A stretch of DNA of 26,263 nt, from assembly GCA_023412855.1 (NCBI GenBank), contig JAEZRJ010000051.1:1-26263 (forward strand). Direction: 5' to 3'. Shown in pieces: positions 7,068 to 15,089 of this stretch. Made by a program: the position numbers and the translations under genes. A model generated the notes under the pieces. It was not told where the DNA came from. It was given only the letters and a program-made list of their open reading frames with translations, and ran no database searches. Origin of the DNA: Bacillota bacterium (GTDB lineage: Bacteria > Bacillota > Clostridia > Lachnospirales > Lachnospiraceae). Positions within the stretch are counted from its first letter, which is position 1; every line of letters begins with the position of its first letter.

Positions 7068-9806
7068 TTAATAGTGCATGAAGTCCTTTTCCCGAAGAAC
7101 GATCATATCTTCTTCGTCATACCTCTTGCCTACCAGAATATCGCATAAGTGCCGCAGGTTCTTCTTGTCCGCAAAATAAATAGCATCGTCCACCAGCTCC
7201 TTCACCTCAGCCACCGTCACCTCGTGGTCGCTGGTCTGCATGTCCGCGATTCTTGTATGAAGCGCCAGTATTCCGAGGTTATCGATGGAATATTCCATCT
7301 CCTGCGCATACTGCTTGGCATATTCTACGAGCGCATGGTCATTGAGGGCTTCAATATCGATTCTGGCATTGAAATTCTCTGACAGTATATGATTCTTTCT
7401 CAGGAAAATATTCATTTCATCCTTTTTGCCCTCCATGATAACGAGAAGGCCGCTGTTTTCCTGAGATAATGCCTTTTTCAAATCCGCTGCCGTAGCGCTG
7501 GACATTTCTGTGGCGCGTTCGATAATAAGCGCTCCGTCGGTCAAGTGAGAAAGGGTTTCCTCCACATTTTTCTTTTTTAGGGTCGCCCCCGAAATCTTAG
7601 CCACTTTACCGGAAAAATTGCTGTCCGACATCTGCATCATGCGGATAAGGTTTTTGGCTAATTCAATGGTCCCCGTTCCTTCTTCTCCGGTAATAATCAC
7701 GTTGTCGGTAAATGCATCCATGCTCATGGTATCTACCGCCTGTATGATCTGTTCCTTCGCCTTCTTATTATAAATAAATCTGCCGAATAATTCTTTTTCC
7801 TCGTTGGATAGGGGGCGCAGCCTATTGGCGTCTTCCACCATGCCCACGACCTTCTCAGCCGTATTTACCACCGGCTCCATCTCGAAGGAAACCGTCTCTA
7901 AATCGATGATTTGTCCCGCATCTTTCCTATCTTCTATGGAGACTGTCGCTTGCGCTTGTATCTCTGTCCCGCTTTCCTCTAACGTCTGCGGTGTCAAAAT
8001 ATCTTCCGCCGGGGAAGCTGCCGGAATCTCCTCCTGCACGGAAACTACAGGCTCTTGAACCTCATTGCTTTCACCGCCGGCTTCCTCACCGGCACTTGCA
8101 GGCTGGATTGCAGATTTTTCCGCCGCCACCACAATATCCGACAATCTCGCATCGGGTATTTCCTCAGGGCTTACAGATTTCTTGCCGGCTTCCTTTAAAA
8201 TAGCCTCTACAACGGCCTTTTCCAACTGCTCTAACAGGCCTTTTTTAGTGGCCTCATCGAATTCTGAAAACATATTGCCCGTGTGCTGTTCTACACGTCT
8301 GCGCACGTCTGCGCTGCGCTTTTCTTTGTTTTCTTTCTTCATCTTTTCCCACTCGGCCATGATATCCGTAATGTTCATCTGACCGGTAATCTGCTTCTCG
8401 AGCTGGCCTCCCTCAGACACTGCGAGGCTGATTTGTCCGTCATACTCCTGGGAAAGCATCCTCTCAAAGCCCGACGGCTTTATCGTTGCCTTAAGCTGAT
8501 GAGAGGGGATGGACGGCATGGGCGCAGGAGCAGGCGGAATAGACGAGGGAGACACTGTTGTTGGGTATATCACTCTTCGCCCCGGATGGATCTCCTTCGT
8601 ATCGCTTAAATTACCGGCGTTCACTTCTTTTACATTTATTTCCTTCGTGTCCTCTAACAGAACATCCTTTACATCTTCAAAAAACACTTCCTCCAGCGCC
8701 GTCTGTTCTTCCGTAGACTGAGGCGGTGTAAGTTGCGGCTGAAGCTCCTCTGCAACGGCGTATGCCGCCGTAGTATTCTGTACACTTAAGACAGGATTTA
8801 CCGCAGGAATATCCTGTTCCTCAAAAGGGGGACTTTTTGTCGCAGTATCCGGTACGACCGGCATAGGCTGTACATTCGAAACGGGCTGTACGGCCGGCGC
8901 TGGTTCTTCCTGGAAGGACGCAAAATTAACGGAAGAAGTACGAGAAGGTTCCTCCGTATCGTTCCTGACGTCTTCGCCCAAAAGTTCTTTCATGCTCTTC
9001 GCCAGTTCCTTCTGCAGATTAATGGTGTTGTATTGTCCCACATCCACCGTCTTTACCCTGAATTCTTCTTCCTCTTCATCGTCCTCATCATTCTGGGCGT
9101 TATATTCCGAGAAATCTGCAATCTTACCGCTTTCTGCCTGCTGTTCCTGCGGCTCCTCACTGGCTGCCACCTGAGCCTCCTGAAGCTCTCTCTCCCTCTT
9201 AAGAAGAAGATATTTTTCCTGCTGGTCGGGCGTCAGGGCATGGTGAAGTTGCTTTAATTCCAACGCTTTTACGACATATCTGCCTTCTCCGAACCAGAGA
9301 ATCATCTCATCACATTCTTCCACGCATTTCGTCTCAAGTCCTACTCTATGATATAAATAGGCCAGTTCGTATGCCCATTTTTCCCGATAATCGCGTTTCT
9401 TGAATTCCTCCAGTACAGCGATGCGCTCTTCTAAGCTGACATCCTGCGCTTCATACAGCTTATACTGCAATATATATCTTCCCGTATCCTTGGGCGCAAT
9501 CTGTACGAATTCTTTATAATACTCGATTGCCTGTACATATTCCCCCATCTTCACGGACAGCTCACACAAAGAATACACAATAAGACGACCGCCTGGATGG
9601 CGCTCGTATGCCATTAACAAAATATCTTTGCTTTCTTGAAATCGGCGGTTTATCTTATATAAATCGCTGATCGTGCAAAGCATCATGACACTCTTGACCC
9701 TCCTCCAGTCAATCGTATCGGCAATCTTTACCGCCTCCGCGAATTCTCCCTCCGCAATCAGTGCTTTAATTTCCTCCGCCCGTACTTTATATTCGTACTT
9801 ATCCAA
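7068..9806 (-). CDS. TPR protein with disordered linker and degenerate AAA+-like C-terminal domain
   Basis: 912 residues from a TTG at 9806 that has GAGGTG 6 nt upstream; a GTG at 9815 is the alternative but has no spaced ribosome site. Residues 1-210 are helical TPR-like repeats (e.g. YSLCELSVKMGEYVQAIEYY, RVGLETKCVEECDEM). An acidic stretch (DEDDEEEEE, about 240-250) and a Pro/Ala/Glu-rich, probably disordered linker follow, to about 660. The last 250 residues look like an AAA+ core that has lost its active site. The P-loop reads GEEGTGTI, with Thr where the Lys belongs (about residue 713), and the Walker B position reads ALIIERA (about 759). It is cytoplasmic, with no signal or membrane segment. 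It may be a scaffold whose partner is unknown. Co-transcription with glgB hints at a link to glycogen or envelope status, but this is only context. Confidence 0.8.
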   Translation of the reverse strand: MDKYEYKVRAEEIKALIAEGEFAEAVKIADTIDWRRVKSVMMLCTISDLYKINRRFQESKDILLMAYERHPGGRLIVYSLCELSVKMGEYVQAIEYYKEFVQIAPKDTGRYILQYKLYEAQDVSLEERIAVLEEFKKRDYREKWAYELAYLYHRVGLETKCVEECDEMILWFGEGRYVVKALELKQLHHALTPDQQEKYLLLKRERELQEAQVAASEEPQEQQAESGKIADFSEYNAQNDEDDEEEEEFRVKTVDVGQYNTINLQKELAKSMKELLGEDVRNDTEEPSRTSSVNFASFQEEPAPAVQPVSNVQPMPVVPDTATKSPPFEEQDIPAVNPVLSVQNTTAAYAVAEELQPQLTPPQSTEEQTALEEVFFEDVKDVLLEDTKEINVKEVNAGNLSDTKEIHPGRRVIYPTTVSPSSIPPAPAPMPSIPSHQLKATIKPSGFERMLSQEYDGQISLAVSEGGQLEKQITGQMNITDIMAEWEKMKKENKEKRSADVRRRVEQHTGNMFSEFDEATKKGLLEQLEKAVVEAILKEAGKKSVSPEEIPDARLSDIVVAAEKSAIQPASAGEEAGGESNEVQEPVVSVQEEIPAASPAEDILTPQTLEESGTEIQAQATVSIEDRKDAGQIIDLETVSFEMEPVVNTAEKVVGMVEDANRLRPLSNEEKELFGRFIYNKKAKEQIIQAVDTMSMDAFTDNVIITGEEGTGTIELAKNLIRMMQMSDSNFSGKVAKISGATLKKKNVEETLSHLTDGALIIERATEMSSATAADLKKALSQENSGLLVIMEGKKDEMNIFLRKNHILSENFNARIDIEALNDHALVEYAKQYAQEMEYSIDNLGILALHTRIADMQTSDHEVTVAEVKELVDDAIYFADKKNLRHLCDILVGKRYDEEDMIVLREKDFMHY

Positions 9807-9880
9807 GGTACTCACCTCATAATTATTTCATTTTTCCCATCTGTCAAAAGACAGCATAATAACCCTATTTTCATTTTTTA

Positions 9881-9909
9881 AGTTTACCATACGAGATAAT
9901 TAATGTCAA
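9881..9909 (-). promoter_or_regulatory. Sigma-A promoter of the TPR-glgB operon
   Basis: On the minus strand TTGACA (9909-9904), a 17-nt spacer ending TGG (extended -10) and TAAACT (9886-9881). Transcription would begin near 9874. The leader of about 68 nt contains a small hairpin, CTGTC-AAAA-GACAG, at 9841-9854. Confidence 0.6.
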
Positions 9910-10021
9910 AAAAATATCAGGATTTTTCTCTATATATGGCGATTTTTTTCTAATCTCATCCATATATCTTGTGCTATTTTCCCTATAACTCAAAAATAGC
10001 AGAACAAAAGTGCGCATCTAT

Positions 10022-10057
10022 CTTTCTTTAATAGGATCTCTTTCCTATTAAAGAAAG
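10022..10057 (-). repeat. Perfect 15-bp palindrome across the rsmA stop codon
   Basis: Arms CTTTCTTTAATAGGA (10022-10036) and its exact complement (10043-10057) enclose a 6-nt loop. The rsmA stop TAA (10028-10030) lies in one arm and the last codons of rsmA in the other. On the minus strand no T-run follows directly (ATAGATGCGC), so this is not a standard intrinsic terminator. It may serve as an mRNA 3' end or stability element. Confidence 0.7.
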
Positions 10058-10906
10058 CAAATTGCTAAGCTTGGCAAATTGCTCCAAAGTAAGTGCTTCT
10101 CCGCGAATCGCAGAGGGCAGCTTCATTTTCTCCAGAGCTTTAAGAACATCCTCTTTCCTTGTTTTTAAGTTTGCCGCATTGGTAAGACCGTTCACTAATG
10201 TCTTGCGCCTTTGGTTAAAGGATGCGCGTATAAGCGAAAACATGAACTTCTCATCATCCACCTCCACCGGAGGTTTTTCGTATCTGGTCAGCTTGATGAC
10301 CGTGCTGCCTACACTTGGCTTAGGCATGAAACAGGTGGGCGGCACCTGGATCATTACCTCCGGCTTCGCATAATACTGCACGGCAAGGGACAGGGCTCCG
10401 TAATCCTTCGTTCCCGGGCCGACCTGCATACGATCCGCCACCTCTTTCTGTACCATGATCGTAATGCTCTCAAGCGGAACATCACTTTCAAATAATCCCA
10501 TAATAATAGGCGTAGTAATATAATATGGAAGATTCGCGATCACCTTTATAGCCTTTCCTCCATTTTTTTCCTGCACAATACGGTTTACATCCACCTTCAG
10601 GATATCTTCATTTATAATTGTTACATTATCATATTCAGACAAGGTATCAGAGAGTATGGGAATCAAGGCCTTGTCTATCTCCACAGCAACCACTTCCCGC
10701 GCGTTCTCCGCCAGATATTGGGTCATCGTCCCGATGCCGGGGCCTATTTCCAGCACACAGTCCTCCTTTGTAACGCCGGAAGCTGTTATGATTTTCTCAA
10801 GTATATGGGTATCGATAAGAAAATTCTGTCCGAATTTTTTTTGAAAATTAAAGTTATACTTCTTTAAGACTTCTATTGTATTGGTGGGGGTTCCTAAAGT
10901 TGCCAT
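10028..10906 (-). CDS. rsmA: 16S rRNA dimethyladenosine transferase RsmA/KsgA
   Basis: 292 residues; dimethylates two adjacent adenines in the 3'-terminal helix 45 of 16S rRNA, using S-adenosylmethionine, late in small-subunit assembly. The order of motifs is diagnostic: FQKKFGQNFLID (21-32), SAM-binding LEIGPGIGTMTQ (52-63), VAVEIDK (73-79), EDILKVD (100-106), and the catalytic NLPYYITTPI (125-134). The C-terminal helical domain ends LSNLLSLIGKRSY. The ATG at 10906 is preferred because GGAG lies 7 nt upstream; the ATG at 10912 is too close to it. It follows the TatD-family gene by 33 nt, a common pairing in Firmicutes, and probably shares its promoter. Confidence 0.97.
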   Translation of the reverse strand: MATLGTPTNTIEVLKKYNFNFQKKFGQNFLIDTHILEKIITASGVTKEDCVLEIGPGIGTMTQYLAENAREVVAVEIDKALIPILSDTLSEYDNVTIINEDILKVDVNRIVQEKNGGKAIKVIANLPYYITTPIIMGLFESDVPLESITIMVQKEVADRMQVGPGTKDYGALSLAVQYYAKPEVMIQVPPTCFMPKPSVGSTVIKLTRYEKPPVEVDDEKFMFSLIRASFNQRRKTLVNGLTNAANLKTRKEDVLKALEKMKLPSAIRGEALTLEQFAKLSNLLSLIGKRSY

Positions 10907-10939
10907 ATGCATTCTCCATGTTTTATTTTTTCGGATCTT

Positions 10940-11707
10940 TTAAGAAATCTGAAACAGCTTTTTCGCATTGCATGAGGTTATTTCTACTACCGCCTCATAA
11001 GAAGTCCCCTTTATCTCCGCTATTTTCTCAGCGATGAGAGGAAGGTACAAGGAGGAATTGCGTTTTCCCCTGTAGGGCATGGGCGCCAGATAAGGGCTGT
11101 CGGTTTCCAGAAGTATATTTTCCATAGGGATATATTCTACCGCTTCCCTCAGTTTCTTCGCATTGTTGAAGGTGATGACCCCTCCGATTCCAAAGGAAAA
11201 TCCCATGCCGAGAAATTCCCTCGCCGTTTCCTTCGTATAGGAAAAGCAGTGAATAACTCCGCCTGCTTCCTCCGCCCTCCCGGCTTTCATCATATCCACC
11301 GTATCCTTTGCAGCATCTCTGGAATGAATGATAATCGGAAGCTTTACCTCCCGTGCCATTTGAAGCTGTCTGTCAAACCATTTTTTCTGGATCCCCCTAT
11401 CCGGTTCGTCCCAGTAGTAGTCCAGCCCAATTTCTCCTACAGCTACAATTTTGGGAAGGGAGCATTGCTCCTTCAGCCATGCGAATTTTTCCTCGTTAAG
11501 CTCTGCCGTATCGGAGGGATGTACTCCTGCGGCACCATATATAAAGGGATATTTCTCCGTTAAAGCTATGGTATTTTCCGTGGTGCGTATGCTTGCTCCT
11601 ATATTTATTACGTATTCGATATTGTTTTCCTTGAAACTTTCAAGCAGCTTCTCTCTGTCATTTTCAAACGCATCATCATCATAATGGGCGTGGCTTTCAA
11701 ATAGCAT
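10940..11707 (-). CDS. TatD-family metal-dependent deoxyribonuclease
   Basis: 255 residues, the usual length. TatD enzymes are TIM-barrel metallohydrolases with 3'-5' exonuclease activity, linked to DNA repair and D-Tyr-tRNA-independent quality roles in some bacteria. Metal ligands are visible in order: SHAHYDD (5-11), GVHPSD (81-86), GEIGLDYY (near 92-99), IIIHSRDA (near 126-133), HCFSYT (near 153-158) and LLETDSPYLAP (near 200-210). AGGAG sits 6 nt before the ATG. It is first in a unit with rsmA, driven by a promoter that overlaps the divergent tRNA promoter. Which TatD subgroup it belongs to cannot be told by eye. Confidence 0.93.
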   Translation of the reverse strand: MLFESHAHYDDDAFENDREKLLESFKENNIEYVINIGASIRTTENTIALTEKYPFIYGAAGVHPSDTAELNEEKFAWLKEQCSLPKIVAVGEIGLDYYWDEPDRGIQKKWFDRQLQMAREVKLPIIIHSRDAAKDTVDMMKAGRAEEAGGVIHCFSYTKETAREFLGMGFSFGIGGVITFNNAKKLREAVEYIPMENILLETDSPYLAPMPYRGKRNSSLYLPLIAEKIAEIKGTSYEAVVEITSCNAKKLFQIS

Positions 11708-11761
11708 TTTTGTTCTCCTGACTTCATATACTTATATTTTAAAACTTTTTTTAAAAAATGC

Positions 11762-11790
11762 TTGCAAACTAAAAGACATTATACTATAAT
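11762..11790 (+). promoter_or_regulatory. Promoter of tRNA-Lys
   Basis: TTGCAA (11762-11767), 17-nt spacer, perfect TATAAT (11785-11790). Predicted start near 11797, about 37 nt before the mature tRNA. The elements interleave with those of the opposite-strand promoter at 11778-11807. Confidence 0.75.
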
Positions 11791-11807
11791 AACACTTGCG
11801 TTGTAAA
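11778..11807 (-). promoter_or_regulatory. Promoter of the tatD-rsmA operon
   Basis: Minus strand TTTACA (11807-11802), 18-nt spacer and TATAAT (11783-11778). Start predicted near 11771, giving a leader of about 64 nt before the ATG at 11707. It overlaps the tRNA-Lys promoter, so RNA polymerase probably cannot occupy both at once. Confidence 0.65.
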
Positions 11808-11833
11808 CGTGACATAAATAATGTTTTCATTTT

Positions 11834-11906
11834 GCGCTGCTAGCTCAGTTGGTAGAGCACCTGACTCTTAATCAGGGTGTCCAGGGTTCGAGCCCCTGGC
11901 AGCGCA
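11834..11906 (+). tRNA. tRNA-Lys (anticodon CTT)
   Basis: 73 nt forming a full cloverleaf. The acceptor stem GCGCTGC (11834-11840) pairs with GCAGCGC (11899-11905), with discriminator A at 11906. The D arm is GCTCAGTTGGTAGAGC. The anticodon stem CCTGA/TCAGG encloses loop CTCTTAA, which reads Lys codon AAG. The T arm is CAGGG-TTCGAGC-CCCTG. The variable loop is 5 nt. The 3' CCA is not encoded (TGC follows), so it must be added enzymatically. Confidence 0.97.
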
Positions 11907-11910
11907 TGCC

Positions 11911-11956
11911 AAGTACTGATTTTGTGACCTAAGCGTCATGGGGTTGGTACTTTTTT
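11911..11956 (+). terminator. Probable terminator after tRNA-Lys
   Basis: AAGTAC (11911-11916) pairs with GTACTT (11947-11952) around a partly structured 30-nt loop that includes TGAC/GTCA. Six T follow at 11951-11956. The stem is short, so termination strength is uncertain. Confidence 0.45.
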
Positions 11957-11971
11957 ATTTTCAGGAATTCA

Positions 11972-12000
11972 TTGCAATCATTTCGAAAACATGATACTAT
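11972..12000 (+). promoter_or_regulatory. Possible promoter of rarA
   Basis: TTGCAA (11972-11977), 17-nt spacer, TACTAT (11995-12000). It has the same -35 hexamer as the tRNA promoter. It lies after the tRNA terminator and 44 nt before the rarA start. Confidence 0.42.
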
Positions 12001-12043
12001 TTCATTAGAACAAATGTTTGTATTCAGGAATTCAGGTGACATT

Positions 12044-13369
12044 ATGGAACAACTTTCTCTTTTCGACAACCGCAGCGGAACGGGGCCTCTGGCCAGCCGT
12101 TTGCGTCCCGATTCCCTGGAGGATTTTATCGGTCAGGAGCATCTTCTGGGCGAAGGTAAATTATTACGCCAGCTCATCGACCATGACCAAATTTCTTCCA
12201 TGATCTTCTGGGGCCCTCCCGGAGTAGGCAAGACCACCCTCGCTAATATTATAGCCAAGAGGACCCGCGCTTCATTTATTAATTTCAGTGCAGTGACCAG
12301 TGGAATCAAAGAGATTAAAGAAGTGATGGCTCAAGCGGAAAACAGCCGGACTATGGGGCTTAAGACGGTTTTGTTCGTGGATGAGATTCACCGATTCAAT
12401 AAGGCGCAGCAAGATGCATTTCTTCCCTTCGTGGAAAAAGGAAGCATCACGCTAATCGGCGCTACTACAGAAAATCCCTCCTTTGAAATCAATTCAGCTT
12501 TGCTTTCCCGCCTGAAGGTATTTGTTTTGCAGGGCCTTACTGCCGACAACCTCGTGCTGCTGCTGAAAAATGCTATCCATAACCCTTCCGGCTTCGCACA
12601 GACAAAAATCGATATTTCGCAGGAGCTGTTAAGGGCTATCGCCGTCTTCGCAAACGGGGATGCCAGAACAGCGCTTAATACTTTGGAGATGGCGGTTACC
12701 AACGGAGAAATAGGACCGGGGAAGATCACGGTAACGAAAGAAGGCTTGGAACAATGTATCAGCAAGAAGTCTTTATTATATGATAAAAATGGTGAGGAGC
12801 ACTATAATCTCATCTCTGCGCTTCACAAGTCCATGAGAAACAGCGATCCCGATGCCGCTATTTATTGGCTTTCGAGAATGCTGGAGGCAGGAGAAGACCC
12901 TTTGTACGTGGCGAGGAGGCTGATTCGCTTTGCCAGTGAGGATATTGGAATCGCGGACAGTCAGGCTTTGCCTCTTGCCGTCTCCGTTTATCAGGCATGC
13001 CATTTTATCGGTATGCCCGAATGTAATGTGAATCTAGCCCACGCCGTCACCTACCTCTCTCTGGCACCTAAGTCCAATGCCCTTTATATTGCCTACGGGG
13101 AGTGCCGCCACGACGCTCTTCACACGATTGCCCAGCCGGTTCCTCTCCATCTGTGCAATGCGCCTACCAAGCTCATGGAGGAGCTGCATTACGGAGAAGG
13201 CTATGAATATGCCCACGACACGAAGGAAAAGGTTGCCCGTATGGAATGTCTGCCGGATGCCTTGAAAGGCCGTTCCTACTACCGGCCTGCCGGGCAGGGG
13301 TCAGAGGCAGAGGCCGGAAGAAAGCTGGAGGCTATCAAAAAATGGAAGACCGGCGAGGAGAAAAATTAA
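12044..13369 (+). CDS. rarA: Replication-associated recombination protein A (RarA/MgsA), AAA+ ATPase
   Basis: 441 residues. RarA is a clamp-loader-like tetrameric ATPase that acts at stalled replication forks and single-strand gaps. Visible motifs: Walker A GPPGVGKTT (57-65), Walker B LFVDEIHRF (110-118), sensor 1 GATTENPS (139-146), arginine finger near SALLSRLK (151-158) and NGDARTALN. The C-terminal tetramerisation part contains HKSMRNSDPDAAIYWLSRML and EDIGIADSQAL. The ATG at 12044 follows AGGTGA, and the protein then begins MEQLSLFD. An in-frame ATG at 11972 adds 24 residues that do not look like the family and would lie on the promoter. The start QLSLF matches the beta-clamp-binding consensus QL[SD]LF, unusual at this position. 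Confidence 0.96.
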   Translation: MEQLSLFDNRSGTGPLASRLRPDSLEDFIGQEHLLGEGKLLRQLIDHDQISSMIFWGPPGVGKTTLANIIAKRTRASFINFSAVTSGIKEIKEVMAQAENSRTMGLKTVLFVDEIHRFNKAQQDAFLPFVEKGSITLIGATTENPSFEINSALLSRLKVFVLQGLTADNLVLLLKNAIHNPSGFAQTKIDISQELLRAIAVFANGDARTALNTLEMAVTNGEIGPGKITVTKEGLEQCISKKSLLYDKNGEEHYNLISALHKSMRNSDPDAAIYWLSRMLEAGEDPLYVARRLIRFASEDIGIADSQALPLAVSVYQACHFIGMPECNVNLAHAVTYLSLAPKSNALYIAYGECRHDALHTIAQPVPLHLCNAPTKLMEELHYGEGYEYAHDTKEKVARMECLPDALKGRSYYRPAGQGSEAEAGRKLEAIKKWKTGEEKN

Positions 13370-13372
13370 AAT

Positions 13373-13425
13373 GCACCATGTGAGCCAAAACGGCGCTAAA
13401 GCTTCCGTCTATGGTTCACCGGTGC
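13373..13425. terminator. Imperfect hairpin between convergent rarA and the GyrI-like gene
   Basis: GCACC (13373-13377) and GTGAGCCA (13380-13387) pair with TGGTTCAC (13412-13419) and GGTGC (13421-13425), with one G-T pair and a small internal bulge. A short ACGG/CCGT pairing sits inside the loop. The minus-strand side is followed by ATTTTAATTTTT, so it probably terminates the minus-strand gene best. The plus-strand tail is weak. Confidence 0.5.
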
Positions 13426-13462
13426 TATAAAGTTGTTTCTTCCCCTAAGAATGATCCATCAA

Positions 13463-13918
13463 TTATTTTACCGCAATATAAATATGGATTTCATACTCTC
13501 CATTTTCCCTGGCGCTCACATATTCTTCAAAATCGCCGGTAAATGTCCTGTTCAGGTCTATCGACCATATATCGCCCCATGCTTTCCCTACCGCAGACAT
13601 ATCGCCGATAATTACGAACTTCGCATAATGTCCTTCAGGAATTACTTTAAGTACCATATCCTTTACAACATTGCCCGAGCTGTTAACCTCACAGCCTACG
13701 GTTATGTCATATTTTCCGGCTGCACCTTCCTCATAATCTGAATAAAGCCCAATGGAGCTTTCCCCTGCTTTGTCCGGTATTGCTTCAAACAGCCCTTCCT
13801 CAAAAAGACGTTTCCAAAGCCCTCCTATCGTTTCACTCATTGCCGGATCCATGTTGCTCGTCCGCGCATTTAATCCCATAATCTTCTTTTCTTTCAATGT
13901 TACGATTTCATAATCCAT
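13463..13918 (-). CDS. Stand-alone GyrI-like effector-binding domain protein
   Basis: 151 residues, matching the fold attached to the C-terminus of AraC- and MerR-type regulators (AraC_E_bind/Cass2/GyrI-like). It starts MDYEIVTLKEKKIMGLNARTS and has the central GLWKRLFEEGLFEAIPDK and LYSDYEEGAAGKYDITVG segments typical of the two-lobed domain. The late WGDIWSIDLNRTFTGDFEEY contains the conserved acidic residues near the ligand pocket. It ends EIHIYIAVK. Such stand-alone proteins bind small hydrophobic cations or inhibit partners such as gyrase; a ligand cannot be predicted. AAGGAG lies upstream of the ATG at 13918. The WYL regulator ends 121 nt upstream on the same strand, so they may share a message. 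Confidence 0.82.
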   Translation of the reverse strand: MDYEIVTLKEKKIMGLNARTSNMDPAMSETIGGLWKRLFEEGLFEAIPDKAGESSIGLYSDYEEGAAGKYDITVGCEVNSSGNVVKDMVLKVIPEGHYAKFVIIGDMSAVGKAWGDIWSIDLNRTFTGDFEEYVSARENGEYEIHIYIAVK

Positions 13919-14039
13919 ACTCTCACTCTCTCCTTATGTTATTTTTCAAGCGTCCTGCTCTTATCCGGCCTACGATGCCGGAAGCCGCCCTTCGCTTTGT
14001 ATGGATTCATAATAGCATGGATAATATGACATCAATCTG

Positions 14040-15089
14040 TCATATTTCATATTGTTTCAGAGTTTTTTTTAATTCTTCTATCAGTCTCCCTTTTATTCTT
14101 TCCGGCTCGAGTATCTTCAGATCTGCTCCAAAGGTCAAAAGGTGCTGATACATCCAGTCATTCTCCGGCATGAACATCCGTACTTTGTAATTGCCGTCCG
14201 CAAGCTTCTCCACATCCTTTTTATCCATTTCATCCAGTATGCGGTATGCCTTATTGGCAGAAATAAGGGCTGTTACAGTTATTATCTTATCCGCATATAT
14301 ATTTTCTGTCCCTACAGCTTCCTTTTCACCGTTTGAATTCCAGCTATTGGGGGAATACACTTTACTTTGAGAATCCTGTTTATCTTGTAATCCAGGATTG
14401 CCTTGCCGGCCCGGTTTATCTTGCAGGCCCGCATCGTGTCGCGAAACCGGATTGATTTCAATAACTGGTTTTTTCCTCTTCTCGAAATACTCCTCTAATA
14501 CCTGCGGCTCCTCCATACGGCTCAGCTTAAAAAACCGGAAGTCCTCTTTGTCCATGCACCATGCGTAGAGATACCACGAGCCCGCACGGAAGACGAGCTT
14601 CAAGGGCTCCGCAAGACGCCGGCTGCTCGTTCCATTCGCTCCGCTATAGATGAAGGTTACCCTCTTATGAGCGAAAATTGCTTCCTTCAATATAACGAAC
14701 CTCCGGCTCACTCCGTCATCAGAGTTCCATGAGGAAAATTCTATCTCTATCCAATCCTCCTGCTCCCCGCCAAAAAGTGCTGACAGCTTGGAAAGTGCCG
14801 GCCTTATCTCCTCTTCCCGCACCGCATTCATTCCGCGGAGGGCTTGCATGATCATTTGCTGCTCCTTCGGGGTAAGCACCGATTTATTCAGCACATAGTT
14901 CTCCGTAAGCCGGATTCCCCCGCCCTTCCCTTTCATGGCATATATGGGAATTCCTGCCTGTGAAAGGGTATCGATATCCCTGAATATCGTTCTGGAAGAT
15001 ACTTCAAAGCGCTCCGCAAGCTCCGCAGCCGTAACTGTTTTCTTGTCCAGTAATATATATATGATCTCGAACAGTCTGTTAATCTGCAT
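14040..15089 (-). CDS. WYL-domain helix-turn-helix transcriptional regulator (YafY/DeoR-like)
   Basis: 349 residues. An N-terminal winged helix (1-60; TAAELAERFEVSSRTIFRDIDTL, split around residue 30) binds DNA. The middle WYL domain (about 130-215) shows SWYLYAWC at 171-178 and FRFFKLSRM at 184-192. A C-terminal WCX-type extension starts near 263. WYL proteins sense ligands such as nucleotides or nucleic-acid ends. Between the two C-terminal parts lies a low-complexity insert (217-262) with two GLQDK repeats, longer than usual for the family. GAGGTAA precedes the ATG. It is divergent from the AraC-type gene and upstream of the GyrI-like gene. Target genes are unknown, though the neighbours are candidates. 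Confidence 0.9.
   Translation of the reverse strand: MQINRLFEIIYILLDKKTVTAAELAERFEVSSRTIFRDIDTLSQAGIPIYAMKGKGGGIRLTENYVLNKSVLTPKEQQMIMQALRGMNAVREEEIRPALSKLSALFGGEQEDWIEIEFSSWNSDDGVSRRFVILKEAIFAHKRVTFIYSGANGTSSRRLAEPLKLVFRAGSWYLYAWCMDKEDFRFFKLSRMEEPQVLEEYFEKRKKPVIEINPVSRHDAGLQDKPGRQGNPGLQDKQDSQSKVYSPNSWNSNGEKEAVGTENIYADKIITVTALISANKAYRILDEMDKKDVEKLADGNYKVRMFMPENDWMYQHLLTFGADLKILEPERIKGRLIEELKKTLKQYEI

Noticed and set aside
6199..7071. 290-codon plus-strand open frame opposite glgB
   Set aside because: It is a shadow of glgB, whose catalytic motifs on the other strand are unambiguous.
9973..10000. GCTATTTT/AAAATAGC inverted repeat as the rsmA terminator
   Set aside because: The stem is mostly A-T with a 12-nt loop and lacks a following T-run on the minus strand.
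11961..12034. Direct repeat TCAGGAATTCA (11961-11971 and 12024-12034) flanking the rarA promoter as attachment or insertion-site duplication beside the tRNA gene
   Set aside because: No integrase, mobile gene or tRNA 3'-end duplication is present, and 11 bp is too short to support an attachment site.
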